Assembly: GCF_900090305.1 (NCBI RefSeq)
Contig: NZ_LT607751.1
Span: 4,650,001 to 4,714,000, forward strand
Length of the DNA: 64,000 nucleotides
Reading direction: 5' to 3'
Origin: Micromonospora siamensis
GTDB lineage: Bacteria > Actinomycetota > Actinomycetes > Mycobacteriales > Micromonosporaceae
How positions within the stretch are numbered: position 1 is the stretch's first letter; each line of letters opens with the position of its first letter. The notes beneath the pieces were generated by a model. It had not been told where the DNA came from and did not search any database. It worked only from the letters and a program-made list of their open reading frames with translations. Below are positions 53,702 to 61,738 of the stretch, piece after piece. The position numbers and the translations under genes were made by a program.

Positions 53702-53736
53702 CGAGAGCCTTTCGGAAAGAGTGTTAACTGTTAGTG

Positions 53737-53770
53737 GTAAAAGTTCTTACTGAAGGCCCCTTCCTGTCAA
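53737..53770 (-). promoter_or_regulatory. Candidate promoter and operator of rpiR-ngcEFG
   Basis: On the minus strand TTGACA (53770-53765) is a consensus -35; the A/T-rich -10 region overlaps a palindrome GTAAAAGTTCTTAC at 53737-53750 (GTAA half-sites, inverted). A GTTAAC motif is adjacent at 53723-53728. The site could bind the RpiR regulator encoded just downstream. Confidence 0.5.
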
Positions 53771-53897
53771 GAGCGTGGGCGAAGTTTTCAAACCGTTACC
53801 TGGGACACACCGTCGACCGGGCCGCCGGTCTTGCCCGCCGACGCGGCGCCGACCAGCATGAATGCTTCCCACACCCGAGCCAGGGAGGCCGCACCGG

Positions 53898-54887
53898 ATG
53901 TCCGGCACCATCGTGGTCGGCCTCGACGTCGGGGGTACGTCCACCCGCGCGGTCGCCCTCACCCTGACCGGCGAGCGGGTCGGCAGTGGCCGGGCCGGCG
54001 GCGGGAATCCGACCACCCACGGCGCCGACGCGGCCGCCACGCAGCTGCTCGCCGCGCTGAACGCCGCACTGGCCGACGTGGACACCGCCGCCGTGCGCGC
54101 CGGCACCATCGGGCTCGCCGGGGCGGGCCGGCTGCTCGCCGACCCCGACGGCCGGGCCGCCTTCGACCGGGCCTGGCGCGAGGCGGGCCTGCGCTGCCCG
54201 TACGCGGTGCACGGCGACGCCCTGGTCGCGTACGCCTCGGGCAGCCCGGCCCCGGACGGCACGGTGCTCGTCGCCGGCACCGGCGCGATCGCCGCGCAGG
54301 TCCGCGACCTGCGCCTGGACCGGGTGGCCGACGGGCACGGCTGGCTGCTCGGCGACGCCGGTTCGGGCTTCTGGCTCGGCCGGGAGGCGGTCCGCCGCCT
54401 GCTGGCCACCCTGGACCGGGGCGAGCACCCCGGCCCGCTCGGCCGCGCGGTACTCGCGGAACTCCTCGGCACCGACGAGGTGGCCGCCCGTCCCCGGGCA
54501 ACCGTGGACGCCGTGGTGCAGACGGTCACCCGGCGGCCCCCGGTGGAACTGGCCCGGCTGGCTCCCTTGGTGGTGACCGCCGCCGCCGAGCACGAGCCGG
54601 TCGCCGGCTCGTTGGTCGCCGAGGGCGCCGCCCACCTCGCCGAGACCGCCGGCCGGATCCGGCCGGCCGGATCGACCGAGCCGCTGGTGCTCGGCGGCGG
54701 GTTGCTGACCGCGGACACCCCGCTGGCCGCCGCGGTACGCGCCGAACTCGCCCGCCGCTGGCCGGACGCGCCGGTGCGTACCGCCGGGGACGGCGCCGCC
54801 GCCGCGGCCTGGCTCGCAGCCCGCGACCTGCCCGAGGTCACCGACCCCACCACCCTGCACGCCCTGATGGTGCGGCCGCCGGCCTGA
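53898..54887 (+). CDS. BadF/BadG-family N-acetylglucosamine kinase
   Basis: Cytosolic ASKHA-fold kinase of 329 residues. Phosphate-1 motif VVGLDVGGTSTRAVALTL is at the N-terminus, GTGAIAAQVRDL marks phosphate-2, and GDAGSGFWLGREAVRRLL (near 150) is the BadF-type GlcNAc-kinase segment. Function is inferred as GlcNAc to GlcNAc-6-phosphate, in keeping with the divergent importer and phosphosugar regulator. ATG 53898 follows GGGAGG; ATG 53862 lies too far from it. The 196-base gap to the regulator holds shared control sites. Confidence 0.84.
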   Translation: MSGTIVVGLDVGGTSTRAVALTLTGERVGSGRAGGGNPTTHGADAAATQLLAALNAALADVDTAAVRAGTIGLAGAGRLLADPDGRAAFDRAWREAGLRCPYAVHGDALVAYASGSPAPDGTVLVAGTGAIAAQVRDLRLDRVADGHGWLLGDAGSGFWLGREAVRRLLATLDRGEHPGPLGRAVLAELLGTDEVAARPRATVDAVVQTVTRRPPVELARLAPLVVTAAAEHEPVAGSLVAEGAAHLAETAGRIRPAGSTEPLVLGGGLLTADTPLAAAVRAELARRWPDAPVRTAGDGAAAAAWLAARDLPEVTDPTTLHALMVRPPA

Positions 54888-54969
54888 CCGGCTGGCACAC
54901 CCCACCGGGACGGTCCGCACGCGGCGCCGCAGCGGACGTGCCCGTCGACGGCGTGCGGCCGGACCACCG

Positions 54970-54989
54970 GGACCCTGGCGGCAGGGTCC
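54970..54989. terminator. Small hairpin between convergent genes
   Basis: GGACCCT (54970-54976) and AGGGTCC (54983-54989) pair perfectly around GGCGGC, 7 bases from the SRPBCC gene's stop and 83 from the kinase's. Confidence 0.5.
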
Positions 54990-54996
54990 GCGACGA

Positions 54997-55431
54997 TCAG
55001 GGCGGGAGGGATTCCAGGGTGGCCGAGAGGCGGCGCCAGACGTGGGAGCGCCAGCCGCCGCCGAGCAGGGTGGCGGTGCGCTGCTGGAGGGGGTCGTCGG
55101 GGTCGAAGCCGGAGTGGACCAGGAACAGCCGGGTGCCGTGGCCCTCGGGCACCAGGGTCCACGCGACCTCGGTGTCCAGCGTCCCGCCGCGCCAGGACCA
55201 GCGCAGCCGGCGCGGCGGGTCGAGTTCCAGCACCTCGCACCGGATCACGCCGTCGAAGCCCTGGTCGGGGCGGGGCGCGGCCCGGAAGGTGAACCGGTGC
55301 CCGGGCACCGGCGCGAAGTCGTTCGGCATCAACCAGCGCGCGAGCAGATCAGAATCGGTCAACGCCCGCCATACCTTCGTCGGTGGGTGCGGGAGGAAAC
55401 CGTCGACCTCGACGGTGGTGGGCTCAGTCAT
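54997..55431 (-). CDS. SRPBCC (AHSA1-like) domain protein
   Basis: A 144-residue START-fold protein: VEVDGFLPHPPTKVWRALTD at the start, LARWLMPNDF, RWSWRGGTLDTEVAWTLVPE and LFLVHSGF. AHSA1-type proteins form a hydrophobic ligand pocket. Its ATG overlaps the ArsR gene's end (55431 versus stop 55424), so it is the third gene of a VOC-ArsR-SRPBCC operon. Such ArsR-AHSA1 pairs are common in actinobacteria and their ligands are unknown. Confidence 0.85.
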   Translation of the reverse strand: MTEPTTVEVDGFLPHPPTKVWRALTDSDLLARWLMPNDFAPVPGHRFTFRAAPRPDQGFDGVIRCEVLELDPPRRLRWSWRGGTLDTEVAWTLVPEGHGTRLFLVHSGFDPDDPLQQRTATLLGGGWRSHVWRRLSATLESLPP

Positions 55432-55735
55432 CCGGCATCTCGTCCAGCACGGCACGCAGGCCGGTCATCCGCTCCCGCCAGAACCGCTCGTACGGGGTGA
55501 GCCAGTCGGCGAGCTCGCGCAGCGGCTCCGGACGCAGCGCGTAGAGCCGCTGCCGGCCGACCGGCCGCTCGGTGACCAGCCCGGCGTCCTTGAGCACCCG
55601 TAGATGCTCAGACAGACTGGGGCGGCGCATCTCGAAGTGGTCGGCGAGCCGCTGCACCGGCTGCTCGCCCCGGTCCCGCAGCAGTCGCAGCACCTCCCGG
55701 CGGGTGGGGCTGGCCAGCGCGGCGAAGACGTCCAC
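55424..55735 (-). CDS. ArsR-family transcriptional regulator
   Basis: Small winged-helix repressor of 103 residues. ALASPTRREVLRLLRDRGEQ and the recognition helix RRPSLSEHLRVLKDAGLVTE are classic; no Cys metal site is present, so it is unlikely to sense metals. The GTG at 55735 starts one base after the VOC gene's stop, and its end overlaps the SRPBCC gene. Probably controls its own operon. Confidence 0.87.
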   Translation of the reverse strand: MDVFAALASPTRREVLRLLRDRGEQPVQRLADHFEMRRPSLSEHLRVLKDAGLVTERPVGRQRLYALRPEPLRELADWLTPYERFWRERMTGLRAVLDEMPDD

Positions 55736-55736
55736 C

Positions 55737-56111
55737 TCAGACCCGGGTGGACTGGAGGACGATGCCGTTGCCGTCCGGGTCGGTGAAGGTGGCGTACCGA
55801 CCCCAGGGCGCCACCTGGATGCCGCCGTCGGCGAAGGCGACGCCCCGCCCCCGCAACCGGGCCACGTCGCCGTCGAGGTCGTCGGTCTCCAGCACCAGGC
55901 CGCGCAGCGATCCGGGCGGCATGGTCGGGAACCAGGTGACCAGCGTCAGCGCGGTGGGGGCGTCCTTCGGAGCGACCTGGATCCAGCGGCCGTCCGGGCC
56001 CATCGGGTTGTCGAAGACCAGGTCGAAGCCGAGCACGTCGACGTAGAAGTCGCGGGCCCGGTCGGGGTCGGTGACGGGTACGGAGACGAGCTTCACGTGG
56101 GTCACGGTCAT
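55737..56111 (-). CDS. VOC (glyoxalase/bleomycin-resistance-like) family protein
   Basis: A 124-residue VOC protein with both beta-alpha-beta-beta-beta modules: VKLVSVPVTDPDRARDFYVD with LGFDLVFD, and LVLETDDLDGDVARLRGRG with TFTDPDGNGIVL at the end. Metal ligands and ligand are not clear. It opens the VOC-ArsR-SRPBCC operon; ATG 56111 starts the conserved first strand. Confidence 0.85.
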   Translation of the reverse strand: MTVTHVKLVSVPVTDPDRARDFYVDVLGFDLVFDNPMGPDGRWIQVAPKDAPTALTLVTWFPTMPPGSLRGLVLETDDLDGDVARLRGRGVAFADGGIQVAPWGRYATFTDPDGNGIVLQSTRV

Positions 56112-56209
56112 GACGCCCAGGATAGGTAGGAGATTTCCTACCGGTCAAGCGGTCGGCGGCATCCACGGACCGGCCCGTCCGGAGCGCCGAGCTGGCCTAG
56201 CCTTGGTCC

Positions 56210-57574
56210 ATGCGCCGCCTCCGGCAGCTCGCCGAGCGCACGCCGGCCGGGCGGGAGCGCTACGCCGACCTGCTCCGCGCGCTCGCCATCACCATGGTCG
56301 TGATCGGTCACTGGGGCATCACCGTCATCACGTACGACGCCGCCGGCCGGCCCACCGGGCACTCCGCGCTGGGCGACCTGCCCTGGGCCTGGCCGCTGAC
56401 CTGGGTGGCCCAGGTGATGCCGGTCTTCTTCCTGGTCGGAGGCTTCGCCAACGCCGCCTCGCTGGCCGCCCACCGGCGCCGGCAGCCCGGCCCCGGCGCG
56501 GCCACCGGCTGGCTGGTCGACCGCAGCGCCCGGCTGGTCCGGCCGACCACCGCCCTGCTGGTGGTGCTCGCCGGGGGAGCCGCGGTGGCCTCGCTGGGCG
56601 GGGCGGACCCCGCGCAGGTACGCGAGGTGGTCTGGTTCGCCACCATCCCGCTCTGGTTTCTCGTGGCGTACCTGGTGGTGGTCCCGCTGACCCCACCGAT
56701 GTACGCGTTGCACCGCCGCTTCGGGCTGGCCGTGCCGGCGGTGCTGGTCGCTCTGGTGGCGCTGGGCGACCTGGGCCGGCTGCTCGGGCCGGCCGGGCTG
56801 GCGGGCGGCAACTACCTGTTCGGCTGGCTGGCCGTGCACCAGGTCGGCTTCGCCTGGTACGACGCCCGCGACCCCGAACTGCCCCGGCGCCGACGACTGC
56901 CGCTGACCCGACGGGCCGGCGCGGTCCTGCTCACCGCCGGGCTGGTCGCGTTGGTGCTGCTGACCGTCGTCGGGCCGTACCCGGTGGTGATGCTGAACGT
57001 GCCGGGCGAGCGGCTGGACAACGCGGCCCCGCCCAGCGTGGCCCTGCTGGCAGCGTTCACCGCCCAGCTGGGGTTGATCCTGCTGCTGCGCGGGCCGGCG
57101 CAGCGGTGGCTGCGGCGCGGCGGCCCGTGGCAGGCGGTGATCGCGGTCAACGCGGTGGTGCTGACCGTCTTCCTGTGGCACCTCACCGCCGCGATCCTGC
57201 TGATCGGGCTGCTGGACGCCCTCGGCGTGCTGCCCACCCCGGCCGTCGGCACGGCGGCCTGGTGGGCCTGGCGGGTGCCCTGGCTGCTCGCCCTGGCCGT
57301 GGTGCTCTCCGCCCTGGTCGCCGTCTTCGGCCCGATCGAGGCCCGCACCCGCCGCGGCGCCCGCTCGCGGGCCCGGCCCGACGGACCGGTGGCGGTGCGG
57401 ACCGGGCTCGCCGTGGCCGGGTACGCGGGGGTGGTCGCCGGGCTGCTGCTGAACAGCCTCACCCGCAAGTCGCACCCCGAGCCGTTGGGGCTGCCCGCCC
57501 CGGCGCTGGTGGCGTACCTGGCCGGGGCGGGACTGCTGCGGCTGCTCAGGTCTGGGTGGGGAAGCCGAGGTTGA
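56210..57574 (+). CDS. Membrane acyltransferase, acyltransferase-3 family
   Basis: A 454-residue polytopic protein with about ten membrane segments. The family's conserved catalytic His is in RYADLLRALAITMVVIGHWG near residue 35, and MPVFFLVGGFANA follows. Members O-acylate sugars or membrane glycans. ATG 56210 has no ribosome site but follows TAGCCT by six bases, so the message may be leaderless. The 3' end overlaps the convergent dehydrogenase gene by 29 bases. Confidence 0.82.
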   Translation: MRRLRQLAERTPAGRERYADLLRALAITMVVIGHWGITVITYDAAGRPTGHSALGDLPWAWPLTWVAQVMPVFFLVGGFANAASLAAHRRRQPGPGAATGWLVDRSARLVRPTTALLVVLAGGAAVASLGGADPAQVREVVWFATIPLWFLVAYLVVVPLTPPMYALHRRFGLAVPAVLVALVALGDLGRLLGPAGLAGGNYLFGWLAVHQVGFAWYDARDPELPRRRRLPLTRRAGAVLLTAGLVALVLLTVVGPYPVVMLNVPGERLDNAAPPSVALLAAFTAQLGLILLLRGPAQRWLRRGGPWQAVIAVNAVVLTVFLWHLTAAILLIGLLDALGVLPTPAVGTAAWWAWRVPWLLALAVVLSALVAVFGPIEARTRRGARSRARPDGPVAVRTGLAVAGYAGVVAGLLLNSLTRKSHPEPLGLPAPALVAYLAGAGLLRLLRSGWGSRG

Positions 57575-59036
57575 CCCCACCGTGGCGGGGATCGAGCCAG
57601 CGGCTGGTGACCACCTTTCCGCGGGTGTAGAACCGCACCCCGTCGTCGCCGTGCGCGTGCAGGTCGCCGAAGAGGGACGCCTTCCACCCGCCGAACGAGT
57701 AGTACGCCATCGGCACCGGGATCGGCACGTTGACGCCGACCATCCCCACCTCCACCTCGTGCTGGTAGCGCCGGGCGGCGCCGCCGTCGTTGGTGAAGAT
57801 CGCCGTGCCGTTGCCGTACGGGTTGGCGTTGACCAGCTCCACCGCCTCGTCGTACGAGCCGACCCGCACGACACTGAGCACCGGGCCGAAGATCTCGTCG
57901 GTGTAGATCGACATGTCCGGGGTGACGTGGTCGAAGAGGGTCGGGCCGAGCCAGAACCCGTCCGCGTCGCCGTCCGGGGTGACGTCGCGCCCGTCCACCA
58001 CCGGCACGGCGCCCGCCTCCACCCCCGCGGCCACGTAGGAGCGGACCTTCGCCGCGTGCGCAGACGTGACCAGCGGGCCCATGTCGCAGCCGCGCCGGCC
58101 GTCCCCGGTGCGCAACCCGGCCATCCGTTCGGCGATCTTCCCGACCAGGGCGTCGGCGACCGGCTCCACCGCCACCAGCGCGGAGATCGCCATGCACCGC
58201 TCCCCCGCCGAGCCGAAGCCGGCGTTGACCGCCGCGTCGGCGGCCAGGTCCAGGTCGGCGTCGGGAAGCACCACCATGTGGTTCTTCGCCCCGCCGAGCG
58301 CCTGGACCCGCTTGCCGGCCAGCGAACCGCGCTGGTGCACGTACCGGGCGACCGGGGTGGAGCCGACGAACGACACCGCCCGCACCGCCGGGTGGTCCAG
58401 CAGCGCGTCGACCGCCTCCTTGTCGCCGTTGACCACGTTGAGCACCCCGTCGGGCAGGCCCGCCTCGGCGAACCACCCGGCCAGCAGCAGCGCCGCGCTC
58501 GGGTCCTTCTCGCTGGGCTTGAGCACCACCGCGTTTCCGCAGGCCACCGCCACCGGCACGAACCACAGCGGCACCATCACCGGGAAGTTGAACGGCGAGA
58601 TCACCGCGACCACGCCGAGCGGCTGGCGCAGCGTGTACGAGTCGACCTCGGTGGAGACGTTCTCGCTGAACCCGCCACGCAGCGCCGAGGGGATGCCGCA
58701 GGCGTACTCGATCACCTCCAGGCCGCGCTGCACCTCCCCGGCGGCGTCGGCGAGCACCTTGCCGTGCTCGGCGGTGATCACCTCGGCGAGCCGCTCCCGG
58801 CGGGCCGAGACCAGCTCCCGGAAGGCGAACAGCACCGCCGTGCGCCGGGACAGCGAGGCGTCGCGCCAGCCGCGCGCCGCCCGCTCGGCGGCCTCGACCG
58901 CCCGGTTGACGTCCGCGGCGGAGGCCAGCTCCACCGCACCGGTACGCCGCCCGGTCGCCGGGTCGAAGACGTCACCGTGCCGCTCCGACCAGCCGGTGAC
59001 CCGCTTGCCGTCGACGAAGTGCCCGATCCGGTTCAT
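57546..59036 (-). CDS. mmsA: CoA-acylating methylmalonate-semialdehyde dehydrogenase
   Basis: NAD-dependent enzyme of 496 residues that oxidises methylmalonate semialdehyde to propionyl-CoA (and malonate semialdehyde to acetyl-CoA). VAVISPFNFPVMVPLWFVPV, KPSEKDPSAALLLAGWFAEA and the catalytic GSAGERCMAISALVAVE (Cys) are the MMSDH signature. The ATG at 59036 overlaps the aminotransferase stop (ATGA), which shows coupling. The preceding transaminase suggests degradation of beta-alanine/beta-aminoisobutyrate, or of valine. Confidence 0.9.
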   Translation of the reverse strand: MNRIGHFVDGKRVTGWSERHGDVFDPATGRRTGAVELASAADVNRAVEAAERAARGWRDASLSRRTAVLFAFRELVSARRERLAEVITAEHGKVLADAAGEVQRGLEVIEYACGIPSALRGGFSENVSTEVDSYTLRQPLGVVAVISPFNFPVMVPLWFVPVAVACGNAVVLKPSEKDPSAALLLAGWFAEAGLPDGVLNVVNGDKEAVDALLDHPAVRAVSFVGSTPVARYVHQRGSLAGKRVQALGGAKNHMVVLPDADLDLAADAAVNAGFGSAGERCMAISALVAVEPVADALVGKIAERMAGLRTGDGRRGCDMGPLVTSAHAAKVRSYVAAGVEAGAVPVVDGRDVTPDGDADGFWLGPTLFDHVTPDMSIYTDEIFGPVLSVVRVGSYDEAVELVNANPYGNGTAIFTNDGGAARRYQHEVEVGMVGVNVPIPVPMAYYSFGGWKASLFGDLHAHGDDGVRFYTRGKVVTSRWLDPRHGGVNLGFPTQT

Positions 59037-60328
59037 GAGGCGCTCACCGCGCTGTGGATCGCGTCCACGAGGATCGCCAGGCCCTCCCGGGCCTCCTCCT
59101 CGGTCAGGGTCAACGGCGGGCCCATCCGCACCACGTTGCCGTACAGGCCGCCCTTGCCAACCAGCAGGCCGCCGGCCCGGCAGGCCTCGAAGACCCGGCC
59201 GGTCAGCGCGGCATCCGGCTCGGTGGTGCCCGGGCGGACGAACTCGACGGCCAGCATCAGGCCCTTGCCGCGTACCTCGGCGACCTGATCCAGATCGGCC
59301 ACGGCGGCCCGCAGGCCGTCGGCGAGGATCGCGCCGACCCGGGCGGCGTTGGCCTGGAGGTCGTGGTCGCGCAGGTAGTCCAGGACGGCGTTGCCGGCGG
59401 CGGCGGAGACCGGGTTGCCGCCGAAGGTGGAGAAGCTGATCGCCGGGACCGACTCCAGCACCTCGGCCCGACCCACCACGCCGGCCAGGGCGAACCCGTT
59501 GCCGACGCCCTTGGCGAAGGTGAGCAGGTCCGGGGTGACGCCGTGCGCCTGGTAACCCCAGAAGTGCTCCCCGGTCCGCCCCCAGCCGGTCTGCACCTCG
59601 TCGGAGACCAGCAGGATGCCGTGCTCGTCGAGCACCTTCTTCCAGGCCGCGAAGAGCCCGTCCGGCGGGGCGACGAAGCCGCCGACGCCCTGGATCGGCT
59701 CGGCGATCAGGCAGGCCACGTCGCCGGAGGTCTGGGTGGCCAGCACCTCGCGCAGGTCCTCCACCGCGGCGTCGATCCGGTCGGCCTCGTCGAGCCGGGC
59801 CAGCAGGCCACGGACCCGCTCCCCGGAGTGCAACCAGGCCACCTGCAACGGGTTCAGCGCGCTCGCCGTCCAGTTCCGGTTGCCGGTCACGCCCATCGCA
59901 GCGTACGACCGGCCGTGGTAGCTGTTGCGCACGGCGAGGATCTGGTGCGAGCGGCGGTGGTTGGTCGCCACCAGCAGGGCCGCCTCGTTCGCCTCGGTGC
60001 CGGAGTTGGTGAAGAAGACCCGGGCGTCCGGGATGCCGGAGAGCCGGGCCACCTTCTCGGCCAGCTCGACCTGCTGACGGATCAGATAGAGGGTGGAGCT
60101 GTGCACGATGCCGGTACGCAGCTGCCGCTCGACCGCCTCGCGGATCTCCGGGATGTCGTAGCCGAGCATGTTGGTCAGCACGCCGCCGAAGAAGTCCAGG
60201 TAACTGCGCCCCTGCGCGTCGGTCACCCGCCGCCCGGAGCCGGCGACCAGCTCGATCGGATCGTCGTAGTAGAGCGGCATCCAGGACGGGAGCACGGCCC
60301 GGTGCCGGGCCAGCAGGTCGTCGGTCAT
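59033..60328 (-). CDS. Class III aminotransferase, beta-alanine/beta-aminoisobutyrate type
   Basis: PLP enzyme of 431 residues. Signature segments are FFTNSGTEANEAALLVATNH, AEPIQGVGGFVAPP, LLVSDEVQTGWGRTG and LLTFAKGVGNG (PLP-Lys in FAKGVGNG, near 265-275). Coupled to the dehydrogenase, it would feed a 3-oxo acid semialdehyde, as in pyrimidine or valine breakdown. Alternatives are GABA or taurine aminotransferase. ATG 60328 is set by GAGGGGACGACG upstream; the longer frame lacks a ribosome site. Confidence 0.87.
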   Translation of the reverse strand: MTDDLLARHRAVLPSWMPLYYDDPIELVAGSGRRVTDAQGRSYLDFFGGVLTNMLGYDIPEIREAVERQLRTGIVHSSTLYLIRQQVELAEKVARLSGIPDARVFFTNSGTEANEAALLVATNHRRSHQILAVRNSYHGRSYAAMGVTGNRNWTASALNPLQVAWLHSGERVRGLLARLDEADRIDAAVEDLREVLATQTSGDVACLIAEPIQGVGGFVAPPDGLFAAWKKVLDEHGILLVSDEVQTGWGRTGEHFWGYQAHGVTPDLLTFAKGVGNGFALAGVVGRAEVLESVPAISFSTFGGNPVSAAAGNAVLDYLRDHDLQANAARVGAILADGLRAAVADLDQVAEVRGKGLMLAVEFVRPGTTEPDAALTGRVFEACRAGGLLVGKGGLYGNVVRMGPPLTLTEEEAREGLAILVDAIHSAVSAS

Positions 60329-60356
60329 CGTCGTCCCCTCGGGTTCGCGGTGATCG

Positions 60357-60441
60357 AACGCTTTCACCACCGCCACCGGCCGGACAAGAGTCAACGTGTC
60401 GCGGGAGGACACGGCCGCCCTGACAGAACGTCAACGCTTTC
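60357..60441 (-). promoter_or_regulatory. Repeated 9-mer upstream of the aminotransferase gene
   Basis: AACGCTTTC occurs at 60357-60365 and again at 60433-60441. Between and beside them, gacaagagtcaac (60383-60395) and gacagaacgtcaac (60422-60435) are similar direct repeats. The region precedes the aminotransferase-mmsA operon and may hold regulator sites. Confidence 0.35.
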
Positions 60442-60479
60442 CGTCGCCGGACGGCAGCGCCGCCGCGGTTGCCGTCGCC

Positions 60480-61589
60480 TCAACCCTCGACAGCCCCCAT
60501 TTTCCGTACCGAACCGTCGACCAGCAGGTCGTGCAGTCCCCAGGCGAGGGAACCGGCGGACCAGGAGGTGTTGGCGAGGATCGCCACGTCGGTGCCGCTG
60601 TCCGGATAGTGGTAGAGACGGGCGCTGACGCCGTCCTCCTCACCGGTGTGGCCCCAGCGCACCACGGCGCCGTCGTCGTCGAGGATCGACATGACGCCGA
60701 AGCCGTACCGCCAGCGGTAGCCGCGGACCTTCCCGTCGTGTTCGGCGACGCGGGGGGCCAGCATCGCGGCCGAGAAGGCGGGATCCAGCAGCGTGCCGGT
60801 GCGCAGCGCCTCGGTGAAGGCGACCAGATCGGCGGCGGTGGAGGTGGCGCCGCCGTCGGCGGCGGGCGCGGGCGTCGTGGAGTAGACGTTGCGCCGCCAG
60901 CCGGCGACCGCGCCGGCGTCGTCGCGTACGGGAAGGTAGCCCTCGGCGACCCCCGGCGCGACGTCGTCGAGCGCGACCAGGTCGGTGTGGCGCATCCCGG
61001 CGGGCCGGAACACGTGGTCACGCAGGTGCTCGGCGAAGGGTGCGCCGGTGAGCCGTTCCACCAGCAGCCCGAGCAGGAGGTAGCAGGCGCCGTTGTACTC
61101 GTGCCGCTCGCCCGCCGGGAAACGGGGCGGCTTGCCGGTGAACAGCGGAAGGTAGTCGGCGTTGTCGCGGAGCAGGTAGATCGGCTGACGGCGGAGCAGC
61201 TCGGCCCAGTTCGCCTCCCAGTCGCCGGTCTCGTCGAACCAGTCGGCGATGCCGGCGGTCATGGTGAGCAGGTGCTCCACGGTCACGTCGGGGGGAACCG
61301 TCACGTCGGTCAGCCCGAGCAGATCGACGATCCGGTCGGTGAGGCCGATCCGGCCCCGCTGCACCAGTTGCAGGACCGCCACGGCGGTGAACATCTTCGA
61401 GACCGAGGCCACCCGGAACCGGGTGTCCATCCTGTTCGGCACCTGCCACGTGCGGTTGGCCAGCCCGACCGCCTCGGCGTGCAGCACCGCGCCGGCGCGG
61501 CCGACCAGCACCACCCCCGAGAAACCGTCCGTGTCCACGGCGTCGCGCACCAGCGCCGACACCGCCTCGTCACGTGCTTGTCCGTGCAT
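60480..61589 (-). CDS. Serine hydrolase, class C beta-lactamase-like
   Basis: A 369-residue enzyme of the serine beta-lactamase/DD-peptidase-like family. The nucleophile is in RVASVSKMFTAVAVL (SxxK, near residue 65), the Tyr motif in HEYNGACYLLLGLL (YxN, near 150), and the third motif in VRWGHTGEEDGV (HTG, near 310). There is no signal peptide after ATG 61589, which has GGAG upstream, so it is probably cytosolic, such as an esterase or D-aminopeptidase; a true beta-lactamase role is unlikely. Confidence 0.82.
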   Translation of the reverse strand: MHGQARDEAVSALVRDAVDTDGFSGVVLVGRAGAVLHAEAVGLANRTWQVPNRMDTRFRVASVSKMFTAVAVLQLVQRGRIGLTDRIVDLLGLTDVTVPPDVTVEHLLTMTAGIADWFDETGDWEANWAELLRRQPIYLLRDNADYLPLFTGKPPRFPAGERHEYNGACYLLLGLLVERLTGAPFAEHLRDHVFRPAGMRHTDLVALDDVAPGVAEGYLPVRDDAGAVAGWRRNVYSTTPAPAADGGATSTAADLVAFTEALRTGTLLDPAFSAAMLAPRVAEHDGKVRGYRWRYGFGVMSILDDDGAVVRWGHTGEEDGVSARLYHYPDSGTDVAILANTSWSAGSLAWGLHDLLVDGSVRKMGAVEG

Positions 61590-61738
61590 GCTCGCTCCAC
61601 CCCATGGGGTGCCGTGGCGTCCGACGCCGACCGCACAATTGATCTTCAAGCCCGGCAACGCTAGCTCACGTCGCCGCAGCCAGACACCGGTTTACCGGCA
61701 CGGGCCCGGGCCGGCCGACGACGGGTACGATCCGAGCC

